A DNA stretch of 37,592 nt from Sphingopyxis sp. LC81 (GCF_000756375.1 NZ_JNFD01000004.1:1-37592), one strand, 5' to 3'. Counted from the first letter of the stretch, positions 17,845 through 26,069 are shown. Notes: generated by a model not told the origin, from the letters alone. Translations and numbers: made by a program.

Positions 17845-18891
17845 ATGAACGCAGCCCGTCACCCCACCTCCACCCTGATGTTTTCCGAGGCCAGCGAGGC
17901 TGGCCAGATCGTGGCCAAGCAGTTGTCGGACAATGCTGTCTTGGCGAAGGAACTGGCGAAGCTGATACTGCGCCCCGCAACGCACACGATTTTCACCTGC
18001 GCCCGCGGCAGTTCGGATCACGCTGCCGCCTATGGGAAATTCCTGTTCGAGGCACATCTTCGCAAGACGGTATCGTCACACCCGCCATCGATGGGTTCGG
18101 TATACCGCGTACCGATGGAGCACATGGCGGGGCAGCCGTTTATCGTCGTGTCGCAGTCGGGTAAGAGCCCCGATCTGCTTGCGTCCGCCGAGGTGGCGCG
18201 AGAGGCCGGGGCGATCGTCATCGCGATGGTCAACGACGAAAGCGCACCGCTCGTACCTCTCGCCGACATCGTCATACCGCTCCGCGCGGGACCGGAGCGA
18301 AGCGTCGCAGCAACCAAAAGCTTCATTGCGACGCTTTCGGCCTTCGCCCAGATCATATCCGAATGCGCCGGCGGACAAGCCCTCGACCCCGTCATTGCTG
18401 CCCTGCCGGATCAGTTGTGCCAAGCTTGGGCCGTGTCATGGGACGAGGCTCTGGCACCTTTCTCGCAGGCACGCAGCCTCTTCGTCCTCGGGCGCGGCCC
18501 GTCATTCGGGATCGCACTCGAAGCGGCGTTGAAGTTCAAGGAAACATGCGGAATTCATGCAGAGGCTTTCAGCACGGCAGAGGTCGCGCACGGCCCGATG
18601 GCAGTGATCGATCGCAACTTCCCTATCCTGGTCTTCCCGCCGCTCGATGAAGCCCGGGCGGGGATGGACGCATTGCTTCGCCTGTTCCTCGAAAAAGAGG
18701 CAATCGTGGCTGGGGCCGGACCAGTCGGACATGGGGCCATCGAACTTCCCGTCGTCGCAGGCCTGCATCCTGTGACCGCGCCTATCACGATGATCCAGTC
18801 CTACTACCGCCTTGCCAACGCTCTTGCGATTGAACGAGGACTTGATCCCGACAGGCCGCCGTTGCTCAGGAAGGTTACCGAAACAATATGA
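17845..18891 (+). CDS. nagB: SIS-type glucosamine-6-phosphate deaminase (NagB-II)
   Basis: About 348 residues with two SIS domains, like the isomerase half of GlmS. First domain: ARGSSDHAAAYGK, SQSGKSPDLLASAE and GPERSVAATKSF. Second domain: LGRGPSFGIALEAALKFKET and FSTAEVAHGP. No glutaminase domain is present, as expected of the NagB-II deaminase that converts glucosamine-6-phosphate to fructose-6-phosphate and ammonia in sphingomonads and Shewanella. The ATG at 17845 lies within 5 bp of the operator and only AGG (17835-17837) could serve as ribosome binding site; ATG 17878 is a possible alternative. It overlaps nagA by 4 bp (ATGA). Confidence 0.88.
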   Translation: MNAARHPTSTLMFSEASEAGQIVAKQLSDNAVLAKELAKLILRPATHTIFTCARGSSDHAAAYGKFLFEAHLRKTVSSHPPSMGSVYRVPMEHMAGQPFIVVSQSGKSPDLLASAEVAREAGAIVIAMVNDESAPLVPLADIVIPLRAGPERSVAATKSFIATLSAFAQIISECAGGQALDPVIAALPDQLCQAWAVSWDEALAPFSQARSLFVLGRGPSFGIALEAALKFKETCGIHAEAFSTAEVAHGPMAVIDRNFPILVFPPLDEARAGMDALLRLFLEKEAIVAGAGPVGHGAIELPVVAGLHPVTAPITMIQSYYRLANALAIERGLDPDRPPLLRKVTETI

Positions 18892-20018
18892 CTAGAAAGG
18901 CTTTGATCGGCGCGCGAATCCTCTCGGAAAGGGGATGGCGATCAGATCACGCATTGCTGATCGAGCGATCGGCGATCGTCGACATCGTACCCGATAGCGG
19001 CGTCCCGACCGACTTTGATCCAGTTCGCTTGGACGGCGGCATGCTCGTTCCCGGTTTTATCGATACGCAAGTGAACGGGGGTGGCGGCGTATTGTTCAAC
19101 GAATCCCCGACGATCGACGGGATTAGGGCGATCACCGAGGCACACAGGGCATTCGGGACCACGGCCTTGCTTCCTACCCTCATCAGTGATGATTTCGACG
19201 TGATTGAGCGCGGGATAGCCGCAGTACGTGACGCTATCGCGATCGGGACCCCCGGCGTTCTGGGAATCCATATTGAAGGCCCCTTTCTGAACATTGAAAA
19301 GAAAGGCATTCACGACGCATCGAAAATCCGCAAGATGGATGAGCGGGCCGTGAATCTGCTTTCCTCGCTAGGTGCAGGAAAAACACTTGTGACCCTCGCG
19401 CCCGAAATGGTCGCTACCGGCCTGATCGCCGAATTGACGGCTCGGGGCGTCATTGTCTCTGCCGGACACACGCTGGCAACAAGCGAGGATATGGATCGCG
19501 CAATCAGCGAAGGGCTTCGGGCAATCACCCATTTGTTCAACGCTATGCCCCCGTTAGCTAGCCGGACGCCAGGAGTCGCAGGGGCTGGATTGGCGTCCCC
19601 GCTGATTTGTGGCGTGATAGTCGATGGCCACCATGTTCATCCGACCGCGCTGCGGGCCGCTTTCCGCGCGAAGGGTCCCGACGAATTGATGCTCGTAACG
19701 GACTCCATGCCGACGGTCGGCACCGATATCGATACATTCTTCCTTGGCGAGACCGAGATTTTTCGCAACGAAGGTGCACTGCGCTCGGCTGACGGAACCT
19801 TGGCCGGCTCCGACCTCGACATGGCTCGGGCCATTCGGAACGCTGTTTCGAACATGCACGTCGAACTTGCGGACGCTTGCAAGATGGCGAGCGCGACGCC
19901 GGCGGCTTTGCTGGGGCTGACCGGCACCTATGGATGCCTCGCGCCGCGCGCGCGCGCAGATATCGTGCACCTCTCCGAAGACATTGAGATCGTCCGGACC
20001 TGGATCGGCGGCGAGTAG
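18888..20018 (+). CDS. nagA: N-acetylglucosamine-6-phosphate deacetylase
   Basis: A 376-residue amidohydrolase that deacetylates GlcNAc-6-phosphate to glucosamine-6-phosphate in the cytoplasm. Conserved elements: PGFIDTQVNGGGG (the QxN variant also found in E. coli NagA), the metal-binding Glu in IHIEGPF, His in SAGHTLA, His in THLFNAM, DGHHVHP for substrate contact, and the catalytic Asp in VTDSMPT. Length is normal. The ATG overlaps the deaminase stop, so both steps are coupled in one transcript. The product feeds directly to the upstream deaminase. Confidence 0.95.
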   Translation: MTRKALIGARILSERGWRSDHALLIERSAIVDIVPDSGVPTDFDPVRLDGGMLVPGFIDTQVNGGGGVLFNESPTIDGIRAITEAHRAFGTTALLPTLISDDFDVIERGIAAVRDAIAIGTPGVLGIHIEGPFLNIEKKGIHDASKIRKMDERAVNLLSSLGAGKTLVTLAPEMVATGLIAELTARGVIVSAGHTLATSEDMDRAISEGLRAITHLFNAMPPLASRTPGVAGAGLASPLICGVIVDGHHVHPTALRAAFRAKGPDELMLVTDSMPTVGTDIDTFFLGETEIFRNEGALRSADGTLAGSDLDMARAIRNAVSNMHVELADACKMASATPAALLGLTGTYGCLAPRARADIVHLSEDIEIVRTWIGGE

Positions 20019-20042
20019 CGAGCACCCTCCAGGCGGCCGACC

Positions 20043-21272
20043 TCACTTTAGGATTGCCAACGCCTCTTCCACTGCATCGGCAAGAGCGTCGACTTCATCC
20101 AGCGTGCTGTACATGGCGAACGATGCGCGGCAGGTCGAACTGAAGCCTAGCATTTGATGGAGCGGTTGAGTGCAGTGCGCGCCGGCACGGACGCAGATAC
20201 CCTTGGCGTCCAGGATCGCCGCTATATCGTTCGCATGGGCGCCGGCAGAGGCGAACGTCAGAATTGGACCGGGCTTTTCGGCATCGCCGAAGACGGTGAT
20301 GTTTGGAATAGCCGCGAATCGAGCCCGCGCGTGGCGACCAAGCGCTGCCTCGTGGGTAGCGATAGTCGTACGCCCCACGCCCTCGACATAGTCGAGGGCG
20401 GCGACAAGTCCGATCGCTTCCAGAATTGGCGGCGTCCCGGCCTCGAACTTGTGCGGCGCGGCAGCATATTCGACGTGATCGCGGCCGAAGGTTGCGACCA
20501 TCTCGCCGCCGCCGAGCATCGGTGGCATGCGTTCGAGCCAGCCGGGCTTGGCATAGAGAGCCCCGATACCCGTCGGCCCATAAAGCTTGTGACCGGTGAG
20601 CGCATAGAAATCGACGTCGAGCGCCGAAACGTCGATTGCGTGATGTACCACGGCCTGGGTTCCATCTGCGAGCACAGGAACGCCCTTTTCATGGGCAAGC
20701 CGAACAATTGCCTCGAGCGGTGTCAATACCCCGAAAACATTCGACATGTGTGTGACCGCCACGAGCCGCGTGCGAGGCGTGATCGCGTCGGCGAAGGCGG
20801 TGGGATCGAGATTGCCGAAGGCGTCGGGATCGACCCAGCGCAAGACGATGCCGTGCCGCTCCCGAAGCAAATGCCACGGGACCAGATTGGCGTGATGGTC
20901 GAGCGAGGAAACAACGATCTCATCCCCCGGTGCAACGATAGCGGCAAAGGCTGACGCCACGAGATTGATCGCCTCGGTTGCAGATTTCGTAAAAATAATC
21001 TGCTCTGCGCCGGGAGCGTTCAAAAAGGACTGCAGCCGGGCCCGCGCGCCTTCGTAGCTCGCGGTCGCGAGGCCGCTAAGCCGGTGGGCTCCGCGATGGA
21101 CATTGGCATAACGGGTGAAAGCGCCATCGGTCATGCTGTCCATCACGCAGCGCGGTTTTTGCGCCGACGCCGCATTGTCTAAATATATACCCGACAAACC
21201 CGCGATCAATGGGAAGTCGCTCCTGATCACATTGGGGTCCCAGACCTTCTGGACTGGCTCGGGGTGCAGCAT
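20043..21272 (-). CDS. sufS: SufS-type cysteine desulfurase
   Basis: About 409 residues of the class-V aminotransferase fold. A GGAGG ribosome binding site precedes ATG 21272. The PLP lysine lies in ALTGHKLYGPTG, and the persulfide cysteine in RAGAHCTQPLH matches the type-II (SufS/CsdA) pattern RxGHHCxxP with Ala in place of one residue. It removes sulfur from cysteine for Fe-S clusters or other sulfur carriers. No other suf genes lie beside it; upstream on the same strand is the stub of a CaiB-type gene. A link to the amino-sugar pathway is not evident; it may be a passenger. Confidence 0.85.
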   Translation of the reverse strand: MLHPEPVQKVWDPNVIRSDFPLIAGLSGIYLDNAASAQKPRCVMDSMTDGAFTRYANVHRGAHRLSGLATASYEGARARLQSFLNAPGAEQIIFTKSATEAINLVASAFAAIVAPGDEIVVSSLDHHANLVPWHLLRERHGIVLRWVDPDAFGNLDPTAFADAITPRTRLVAVTHMSNVFGVLTPLEAIVRLAHEKGVPVLADGTQAVVHHAIDVSALDVDFYALTGHKLYGPTGIGALYAKPGWLERMPPMLGGGEMVATFGRDHVEYAAAPHKFEAGTPPILEAIGLVAALDYVEGVGRTTIATHEAALGRHARARFAAIPNITVFGDAEKPGPILTFASAGAHANDIAAILDAKGICVRAGAHCTQPLHQMLGFSSTCRASFAMYSTLDEVDALADAVEEALAILK

Positions 21273-21285
21273 CGCGAAACCTCCT

Positions 21286-21510
21286 TCAGATCCGTCCTTG
21301 CTCCACAAGCCTGTCGATGTCCCCCTTGGAATAGCCGAGCCACTCCTTTAGGATATCGCCACTATGCTCGCCGAGCCCAGGCGCACCGCGAATGATTTCG
21401 GTCGGCGTCCCCCACATTTTGAGAGCCGGCGCCTGAAATGGGACCGAGCCTGCGACGGCATGCGGCACGTCGACGATCTGCCGACGGTGAAGAACTTGGG
21501 GGTTCGTGAC
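21286..21510 (-). pseudogene. C-terminal stub of a CaiB/BaiF CoA-transferase, cut by the IS3 element
   Basis: The frame runs open from the IS terminus at 21510 to the stop at 21286, giving about 74 residues: NPQVLHRRQIVDVPHAVAG, then SVPFQAPALKMWGTPTEI and LGEHSGDILKEWLGY. These match the C-terminus of type-III CoA-transferases (the R-x-I-V-x-V-x-H and GEHT-x-x-I-L patterns). The other 300 or so residues are not on the far side of the IS, so the gene is lost, not merely interrupted. It sits 13 bp before sufS and may once have shared its transcript. Confidence 0.75.
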
Positions 21511-21595
21511 TGTCCGCCGTCAGCGCCAATGGCACAGATTTGAGGTTGTGATTTAAGGAGGATTTGGGCTTCGTCGTAGTGACGAAGGAACGAAG

Positions 21596-21982
21596 ATGAA
21601 GCCCAAATCCTCCTTGAAAAAATCGGCGCCGAAGGCCCCAGCTGAGCGGGTGGTGAAGGACATACGGCGTGCGACGCGCCGGCACTTCTCTGCAGAGGAC
21701 AAAATCAGGATCGTGCTGGAGGGGCTGCGCGGCGAAGACAGCATCGCCGAGCTGTGCCGCAAGGAAGGCATCGCCCAGAGCCTGTATTACACCTGGTCGA
21801 AGGAGTTCATGGAAGCGGGCAAGCGTCGTCTGGCCGGCGATACCGCCCGAGCTGCGACCACCGGCGAGGTGCACGACCTGCGCCGCGAAGCCCGTGCCCT
21901 GAAGGAATGCGTGGCCGACCTGACGCTGGAAAACCGTCTGCTCAAAAAAAGCATGATCGCGGATGGGGGCGACGAAGAATGA
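21596..21982 (+). CDS. IS3-family transposase subunit OrfA (HTH)
   Basis: A 128-residue HTH protein: FSAEDKIRIVLEGLRGEDS and ELCRKEGIAQSLYYTWSKEF form the tnp-1/IS3 OrfA helix-turn-helix, and the C-terminal part (about 95-120, DLRREARALKECVADLTLEN) is a leucine-zipper-like coiled coil used for multimerisation. It overlaps orfB by ATGA, so translation is coupled rather than clearly frameshifted. Confidence 0.88.
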   Translation: MKPKSSLKKSAPKAPAERVVKDIRRATRRHFSAEDKIRIVLEGLRGEDSIAELCRKEGIAQSLYYTWSKEFMEAGKRRLAGDTARAATTGEVHDLRREARALKECVADLTLENRLLKKSMIADGGDEE

Positions 21983-22959
21983 GGTATCCCGCATCTGAGA
22001 AGCTCGAGATCATCAGGATCGTCGAGCAGTCGCATCTGCCCGCCAAGCGGACGCTGGACCAGCTCGGCATCCCCCGCCGGACCTTCTATCGATGGTATGA
22101 CCGCTACCTCGAAGGCGGGCCGGAGGCGCTGGAGGATCGGCCATCGGCGCCGAGCCGGGTGTGGAATCGCATCGGCAACGATATCCAGCAGCAGATCGTC
22201 GAGATGGCGCTGGACGAGTCCGAGCTATCGCCCCGCGAGTTGGCTGTGCGCTTTACCGACGAGAAGCGCTACTTCGTGTCGGAATCGACGGTTTACCGGC
22301 TTCTGAAAGCCCATGACCTGATCACCAGCCCGGCCTTCATCGTGATCAAGGCAGCCGATGCGTTCCACACCAAGACGACGCGGCCGAACGAGATGTGGCA
22401 GACCGACTTCACCTACTTCAAAATCATCGGTTGGGGCTGGGTGTATCTGTCGACCGTGCTCGACGACTTCTCCCGCTATGTCATCGCCTGGAAGCTTTGC
22501 ACCACCATGCGCGCCGGGGACGTCACCGACACGCTGGAACTGGCGCTTGAAGCCTCGGGCTGTTCGTCAGCCAGGGTCGTGCAAAAGCCCAGGCTGCTCA
22601 GCGATAATGGTCCGAGCTACATCGCCGAGGAGCTGGCCCAATGGATCGGTGCCAACGGTATGAGCCATGTCCGCGGCGCCCCGATGCATCCCCAGACCCA
22701 AGGCAAGATCGAGCGCTGGCACCAGACCCTCAAGAACCGAATCCTGCTGGAAAATTACTTCCTGCCCGGCGATCTGGAGACCCGGATCGAGGCCTTCATC
22801 GACCACTATAATCACCGCCGATATCACGAAAGCCTCGGCAATGTGACGCCCGCCGACACCTACTTCGGCAGGGCTGACGCCATCATCAAACAGCGCGAAA
22901 GGATCAAACGGAAGACCATCGAACACCGACGCTTGCAGCACCGCAAGCTCGCCGCTTAA
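21979..22959 (+). CDS. IS3-family transposase catalytic subunit OrfB
   Basis: About 326 residues, starting at ATG 21979. It has its own N-terminal HTH (LDQLGIPRRTFYRWYDRYLE) and an integrase core: Asp in WQTDFTYF, Asp in LSDNGPSY and Glu in KIERWHQTLKNR, the DDE triad with the usual spacing to the last Glu. The C-terminal YNHRRYHESL is the standard rve tail. Full length, so it may be functional. Confidence 0.9.
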   Translation: MRYPASEKLEIIRIVEQSHLPAKRTLDQLGIPRRTFYRWYDRYLEGGPEALEDRPSAPSRVWNRIGNDIQQQIVEMALDESELSPRELAVRFTDEKRYFVSESTVYRLLKAHDLITSPAFIVIKAADAFHTKTTRPNEMWQTDFTYFKIIGWGWVYLSTVLDDFSRYVIAWKLCTTMRAGDVTDTLELALEASGCSSARVVQKPRLLSDNGPSYIAEELAQWIGANGMSHVRGAPMHPQTQGKIERWHQTLKNRILLENYFLPGDLETRIEAFIDHYNHRRYHESLGNVTPADTYFGRADAIIKQRERIKRKTIEHRRLQHRKLAA

Positions 22960-23086
22960 TATCAACCCCAGGACGAGGCCCGCGCTCCGCTAATCTACGC
23001 CGCGATCTGCGCCAAATGTTCTGACGACGGACACTCCGTTCCGTCGCGCCGTTCGACTGCTTTCGCCCGTCGATCCGATGCGCCTA

Positions 23087-23103
23087 ATACCAGATTGTAA
23101 CCA
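23087..23103 (-). promoter_or_regulatory. Putative GntR operator upstream of the HAD phosphatase
   Basis: Read on the complement strand this is TGGTTACAATCTGGTAT: two TGGT copies spaced 11 bp, matching the pattern of the other four sites with a weaker first half. It lies 54 bp after the IS3 terminus and 155 bp before the HAD start. It is the only apparent link of this gene to the regulon. Confidence 0.45.
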
Positions 23104-23257
23104 ATTTTGGTAGCAGCGCAATCCGACGGAAAAGCGGCGACATCGAGCGGGCCGCGATGGTCGCGCCCCGGGATAGATTCGACGCGCCAGAATGGCCGGA
23201 ATGGAAGGCGGGTCGCATAATTGGCCCTTGTATTGCGATCTGGGGCCGGGCATCAGC

Positions 23258-23998
23258 ATGGCAATGCGGGGCCCGAAAATTGATACAATAGTATTTGACC
23301 TTGACGGGACGCTTGTCGACACGGCTCCCGATCTCATTGCTGCGCTCAATCATTCGCTGGAAGTCCTTGGCCGGCCTACCGTCGAGCCGATGCTCGTGCG
23401 CCCCCTTGCCGGCCACGGCGCGCGCGCGCTGCTGGATGCAGGACTGACGCTTAGCGGAGATGCGCCGGAGGAACTGATCGCACGAGCCATTCCCGTATTC
23501 TTGGAACACTATGCCGACAATATTTGTACGTTTTCGGCACCCTATCCGGGACTGGAACTCGCGCTCGAAGAGTTGCGGATCGAGGGCTTCAGGCTCGCGA
23601 TTTGCACCAATAAGCCGGAGGGACTTGCGAACCATCTGGTCGAAGCGCTCGGCTGGGCTGGTGTGTTCGACGCTATTATCGGTGGCGACACATTGCCTGT
23701 TCGAAAACCCGATCCACTACCGTTGCTCACCGCAATTACGCAGGCCAAAGGGGCCAAGGCCATCTATGTTGGAGATTCGGCGGTCGATGTAGCGACAGCG
23801 AGAGCCGCGGCGATGCCGTCGATTGCTGTCGGCTTCGGATTTTCCGACGTGTGCGCCAGCCAGCTTGGCGCGGATTTGCACATCGATCATTTCGACATGC
23901 TCCCCGCCGCCGTGCGGTCGATCATTGCACCCGCCACACTGATCGCACAGCGCGTGAGTCTCGACCTTGACTCCGGTCAGGCGACCGTCGCCGTCTGA
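23258..23998 (+). CDS. HAD-family phosphatase (Gph/MupP-like)
   Basis: About 246 residues. HAD motifs: FDLDGTLVDTAPD (motif I), CTNKP (motif II), VRKPDP (Lys, motif III) and VGDSAVDV (motif IV); the cap domain lies between motifs I and II, as in phosphoglycolate phosphatases. Proteins annotated Gph in Pseudomonas include MupP, a MurNAc-6-phosphate phosphatase in cell-wall recycling, so in this cluster a sugar-phosphate substrate is plausible; sequence alone cannot separate the two. The start is uncertain: ATG 23258 and 23264 are both possible and the ribosome binding site is weak. Its last 22 bp overlap the convergent anmK end. Confidence 0.8.
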   Translation: MAMRGPKIDTIVFDLDGTLVDTAPDLIAALNHSLEVLGRPTVEPMLVRPLAGHGARALLDAGLTLSGDAPEELIARAIPVFLEHYADNICTFSAPYPGLELALEELRIEGFRLAICTNKPEGLANHLVEALGWAGVFDAIIGGDTLPVRKPDPLPLLTAITQAKGAKAIYVGDSAVDVATARAAAMPSIAVGFGFSDVCASQLGADLHIDHFDMLPAAVRSIIAPATLIAQRVSLDLDSGQATVAV

Positions 23999-25074
23999 GC
24001 CTTGTAGAGCTTTCCGGCCGTGGTGGGGCTGGGCGCGCCCGTCGTGTTCGGGAAGGTCACCGGCAACCCCCGAACCGAGCGCGCCGCGATAAATCCGATG
24101 GCTTCGGCTTCGATAAAATCTCCGCGCAACCCGAAATCGTCAGCGCTTTCACAAGCGCCAAGCACTTCTCGCAAGGCCTCCATTATGACGGGATTATGTC
24201 GCCCGCCACCGCAAATGATCCATAGTTCCGGTTGTTCGGGGAGCTGGCGTGCGCCCAGCGCCACGGAATTGGCGGTAAACGCGACCAACGTCGCCGCTGC
24301 GTCGGCGGCCGAGAGATCATCCACGATATCGAGCGGAAAGTCGTAGCGATCCAACGACTTCGGGCCTTCACGCTCGAAATAGGGATGCGCAAGTAAATGA
24401 CTCAGCACTGCCTGATTGACCTCTCCGCTCGCGGCCAGCGCTCCGCCATCATCATATCGGCCAAGACCGCGCTTCTGGACCGTGAGATCGAGCATCCCAT
24501 TGCCGGGCCCGGTATCGAGTGCGATGATTTGTTCATCGCTGCCAATGAACGTGAAATTCGCGACGCCGCCTACATTGAGAAAGGCGATTGGACCTGACTT
24601 CCCGATCTTCCGTGCCAGTGCGGCGTGATAGATGGGAACAAGAGGCGCGCCCTCTCCGCCAACGGCCATATCGGCCTGCCGAACGTCCGCGACAACGTCA
24701 ACGCCGAGCGTATTGGCGATTCTTGCAGGGTCGCCAATCTGGATCGTCAACCCGCGGTCGGGCCGGTGAAGGACGGTTTGGCCGTGATAACCGATCAATT
24801 CGATCTTACCGGCCCCCGGTTTGGAGAGAAGTTCGCGCGCGCAGCGTACATGCGCGCTGACAATGATATCGTCAGCCTCCGCCAACAGTCTCGGTTCGGC
24901 CGTACCGGTCGCCACAAACTGTTCGGTGGCGTCTTTGACGATGGCGCGCTCTGCGGTCGAGAATGAGGTGAGGTGCGTCGGGCCGAAGTCGTCGATTGCT
25001 TCGCCATCGGAACTCAAAATGGCCGCATCAACGCCATCGAGCGATGTCCCGCTCATGAAACCAAGAATGCGCAT
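23977..25074 (-). CDS. anmK: Anhydro-N-acetylmuramic acid kinase
   Basis: About 365 residues, close to the 369 of E. coli AnmK. It opens and phosphorylates 1,6-anhydroMurNAc to MurNAc-6-phosphate. The signature GFMSGTSLDGVDAAIL starts 5 residues in. Further blocks are GEGAPLVPIYH, FLNVGGVANFTFI, ALDTGPGNGMLD and ICGGGRHNPVIME. ATG 25074 is chosen because GGGGAACGAG lies just upstream and the motif normally starts near residue 5. It is divergent from the PP2C-like gene across a 122-bp region holding a putative GntR operator, and its product is the substrate of MurQ. Confidence 0.95.
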   Translation of the reverse strand: MRILGFMSGTSLDGVDAAILSSDGEAIDDFGPTHLTSFSTAERAIVKDATEQFVATGTAEPRLLAEADDIIVSAHVRCARELLSKPGAGKIELIGYHGQTVLHRPDRGLTIQIGDPARIANTLGVDVVADVRQADMAVGGEGAPLVPIYHAALARKIGKSGPIAFLNVGGVANFTFIGSDEQIIALDTGPGNGMLDLTVQKRGLGRYDDGGALAASGEVNQAVLSHLLAHPYFEREGPKSLDRYDFPLDIVDDLSAADAAATLVAFTANSVALGARQLPEQPELWIICGGGRHNPVIMEALREVLGACESADDFGLRGDFIEAEAIGFIAARSVRGLPVTFPNTTGAPSPTTAGKLYKAQTATVA

Positions 25075-25112
25075 CTCTCGTTCCCCTAACCGTAGTCGAT
25101 GTTGCGCACCTG

Positions 25113-25129
25113 CTACCACTATGATACCA
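25113..25129 (-). promoter_or_regulatory. Putative GntR operator between anmK and the PP2C-like gene
   Basis: On the complement strand: TGGTATCATAGTGGTAG, two TGGTA copies spaced 11 bp, 39 bp before the anmK start and 68 bp before the divergent PP2C-like gene. One site could control both genes. Confidence 0.6.
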
Positions 25130-25196
25130 CATCATCAAGCTGCGATATCGGTCGGCGCGCAGAAGGCCGGTCGCGCGTCTATTTAATGGAGCCGAG

Positions 25197-26069
25197 ATGT
25201 TCAACGTCCGTTTGGCGGAGACTCGATCCGGAGCGGCAGCGAATGAGGATGTGGTCGGATATACGGACTTCGCGGCCTGGGTTATCGATGGCGCATCAGG
25301 CATTGGGGAGAACCTCGTCTCAGCTGTCAGCGATGCACAATGGTTCGCGCAGCGGGTCGATAGGGAACTCCGCGATCTACTGGCTAGCAAGCCGACGATG
25401 CCTTTCGAGGATTTGTTCGCGGCCGTCATACGTCACTGCCGGTCGTCCTATTCGACGCTGGCGCGGCGACCGCCCGCGGGGCGCCATGAACTGCCAAGCG
25501 CGGCGATAGCTTTTGTCCGCGCCCTGCCCGAAAAGGTTGAACTGGCAACACTCGGAGACTGCAGGATCGCCTACCGGTCCCTAGGCGGAGAAGAATTCGC
25601 CGAACATGGAGACGGCGGCAATATAGGCCCTTTCGAACACCGCACCAAGGCGTTGGCCCGATCGATCCTCGCCGAGCGACCTGAGATTTCGGCGGCCGAA
25701 CTTTTCGAGGAATTGCGGCCACAACTCGTCCAAAATCGAGCCTTCATGAATGTCGATGGCGGCTATTGGGTGCTGGGTCTTCAAATGGAGGCAATCGAGC
25801 GCGCAGATCGCGCCGAACTGCCCGCCGGCGACTGGGCAATCGCGCTAGCAAGCGATGGTTTCCTGCGCCTCGCCGATATGTTCGCTCACCTTGGGGCCAG
25901 CGATCTGCTCTCAATCGAGAACCGCGCCGAATTCGAGAAATGCTATTCCGACCTTCGCAATCTCGAGCAAGTCGATGGGTCCCTTCGCCGCCACCCGCGC
26001 GCGAAAATTTCGGACGACGTCAGCTTCATAAGGATCGATGTGCATACCAATAGTGTGCCAAATGGTTGA
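25197..26069 (+). CDS. PP2C-like (PPM family) protein phosphatase domain protein
   Basis: A 290-residue single-domain protein. PPM metal-site motifs are visible: Asp18 in NEDVVGY, Asp31-Gly32 in WVIDGASG, GDC in TLGDCRIAYR, Asp in ALASDGFLRL and the final DD in KISDDVSFI. The PSAAIAF segment replaces the usual GTA-type motif. Such proteins remove phosphate from Ser/Thr, or act on small molecules. GGAG precedes the ATG. It sits between anmK (divergent) and gntR (same strand), within the apparent regulon. Its target is unknown: no protein kinase is encoded nearby, so it may act on a metabolic phosphate ester or a regulator. Family is fairly sure, role open. Confidence 0.75.
   Translation: MFNVRLAETRSGAAANEDVVGYTDFAAWVIDGASGIGENLVSAVSDAQWFAQRVDRELRDLLASKPTMPFEDLFAAVIRHCRSSYSTLARRPPAGRHELPSAAIAFVRALPEKVELATLGDCRIAYRSLGGEEFAEHGDGGNIGPFEHRTKALARSILAERPEISAAELFEELRPQLVQNRAFMNVDGGYWVLGLQMEAIERADRAELPAGDWAIALASDGFLRLADMFAHLGASDLLSIENRAEFEKCYSDLRNLEQVDGSLRRHPRAKISDDVSFIRIDVHTNSVPNG
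26044..26060 (-). promoter_or_regulatory. Weak putative GntR operator before gntR
   Basis: On the complement strand: TGGCACACTATTGGTAT. The second half is a perfect TGGTAT and the first is degenerate, with the same 11-bp spacing. It overlaps the last codons of the PP2C-like gene, 131 bp before gntR, suggesting autoregulation. It is the weakest of the five sites. Confidence 0.35.

Larger units (their letters stand above)
21511..23033 (+). mobile_element. IS3-family-like insertion sequence (about 1523 bp)
   Basis: The termini are TGTCCGCCGTCAG at 21511 and, read inwards from 23033, TGTCCGTCGTCAG, with further similarity (CAGAT) inwards. Inside are an HTH orfA and a DDE orfB with an ATGA overlap. 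No short direct repeat is seen at the borders: GAC on the left, CTC on the right. The CaiB gene on the left is not resumed on the right, so a deletion or recombination has occurred at one border. Both genes are intact. Confidence 0.8.
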
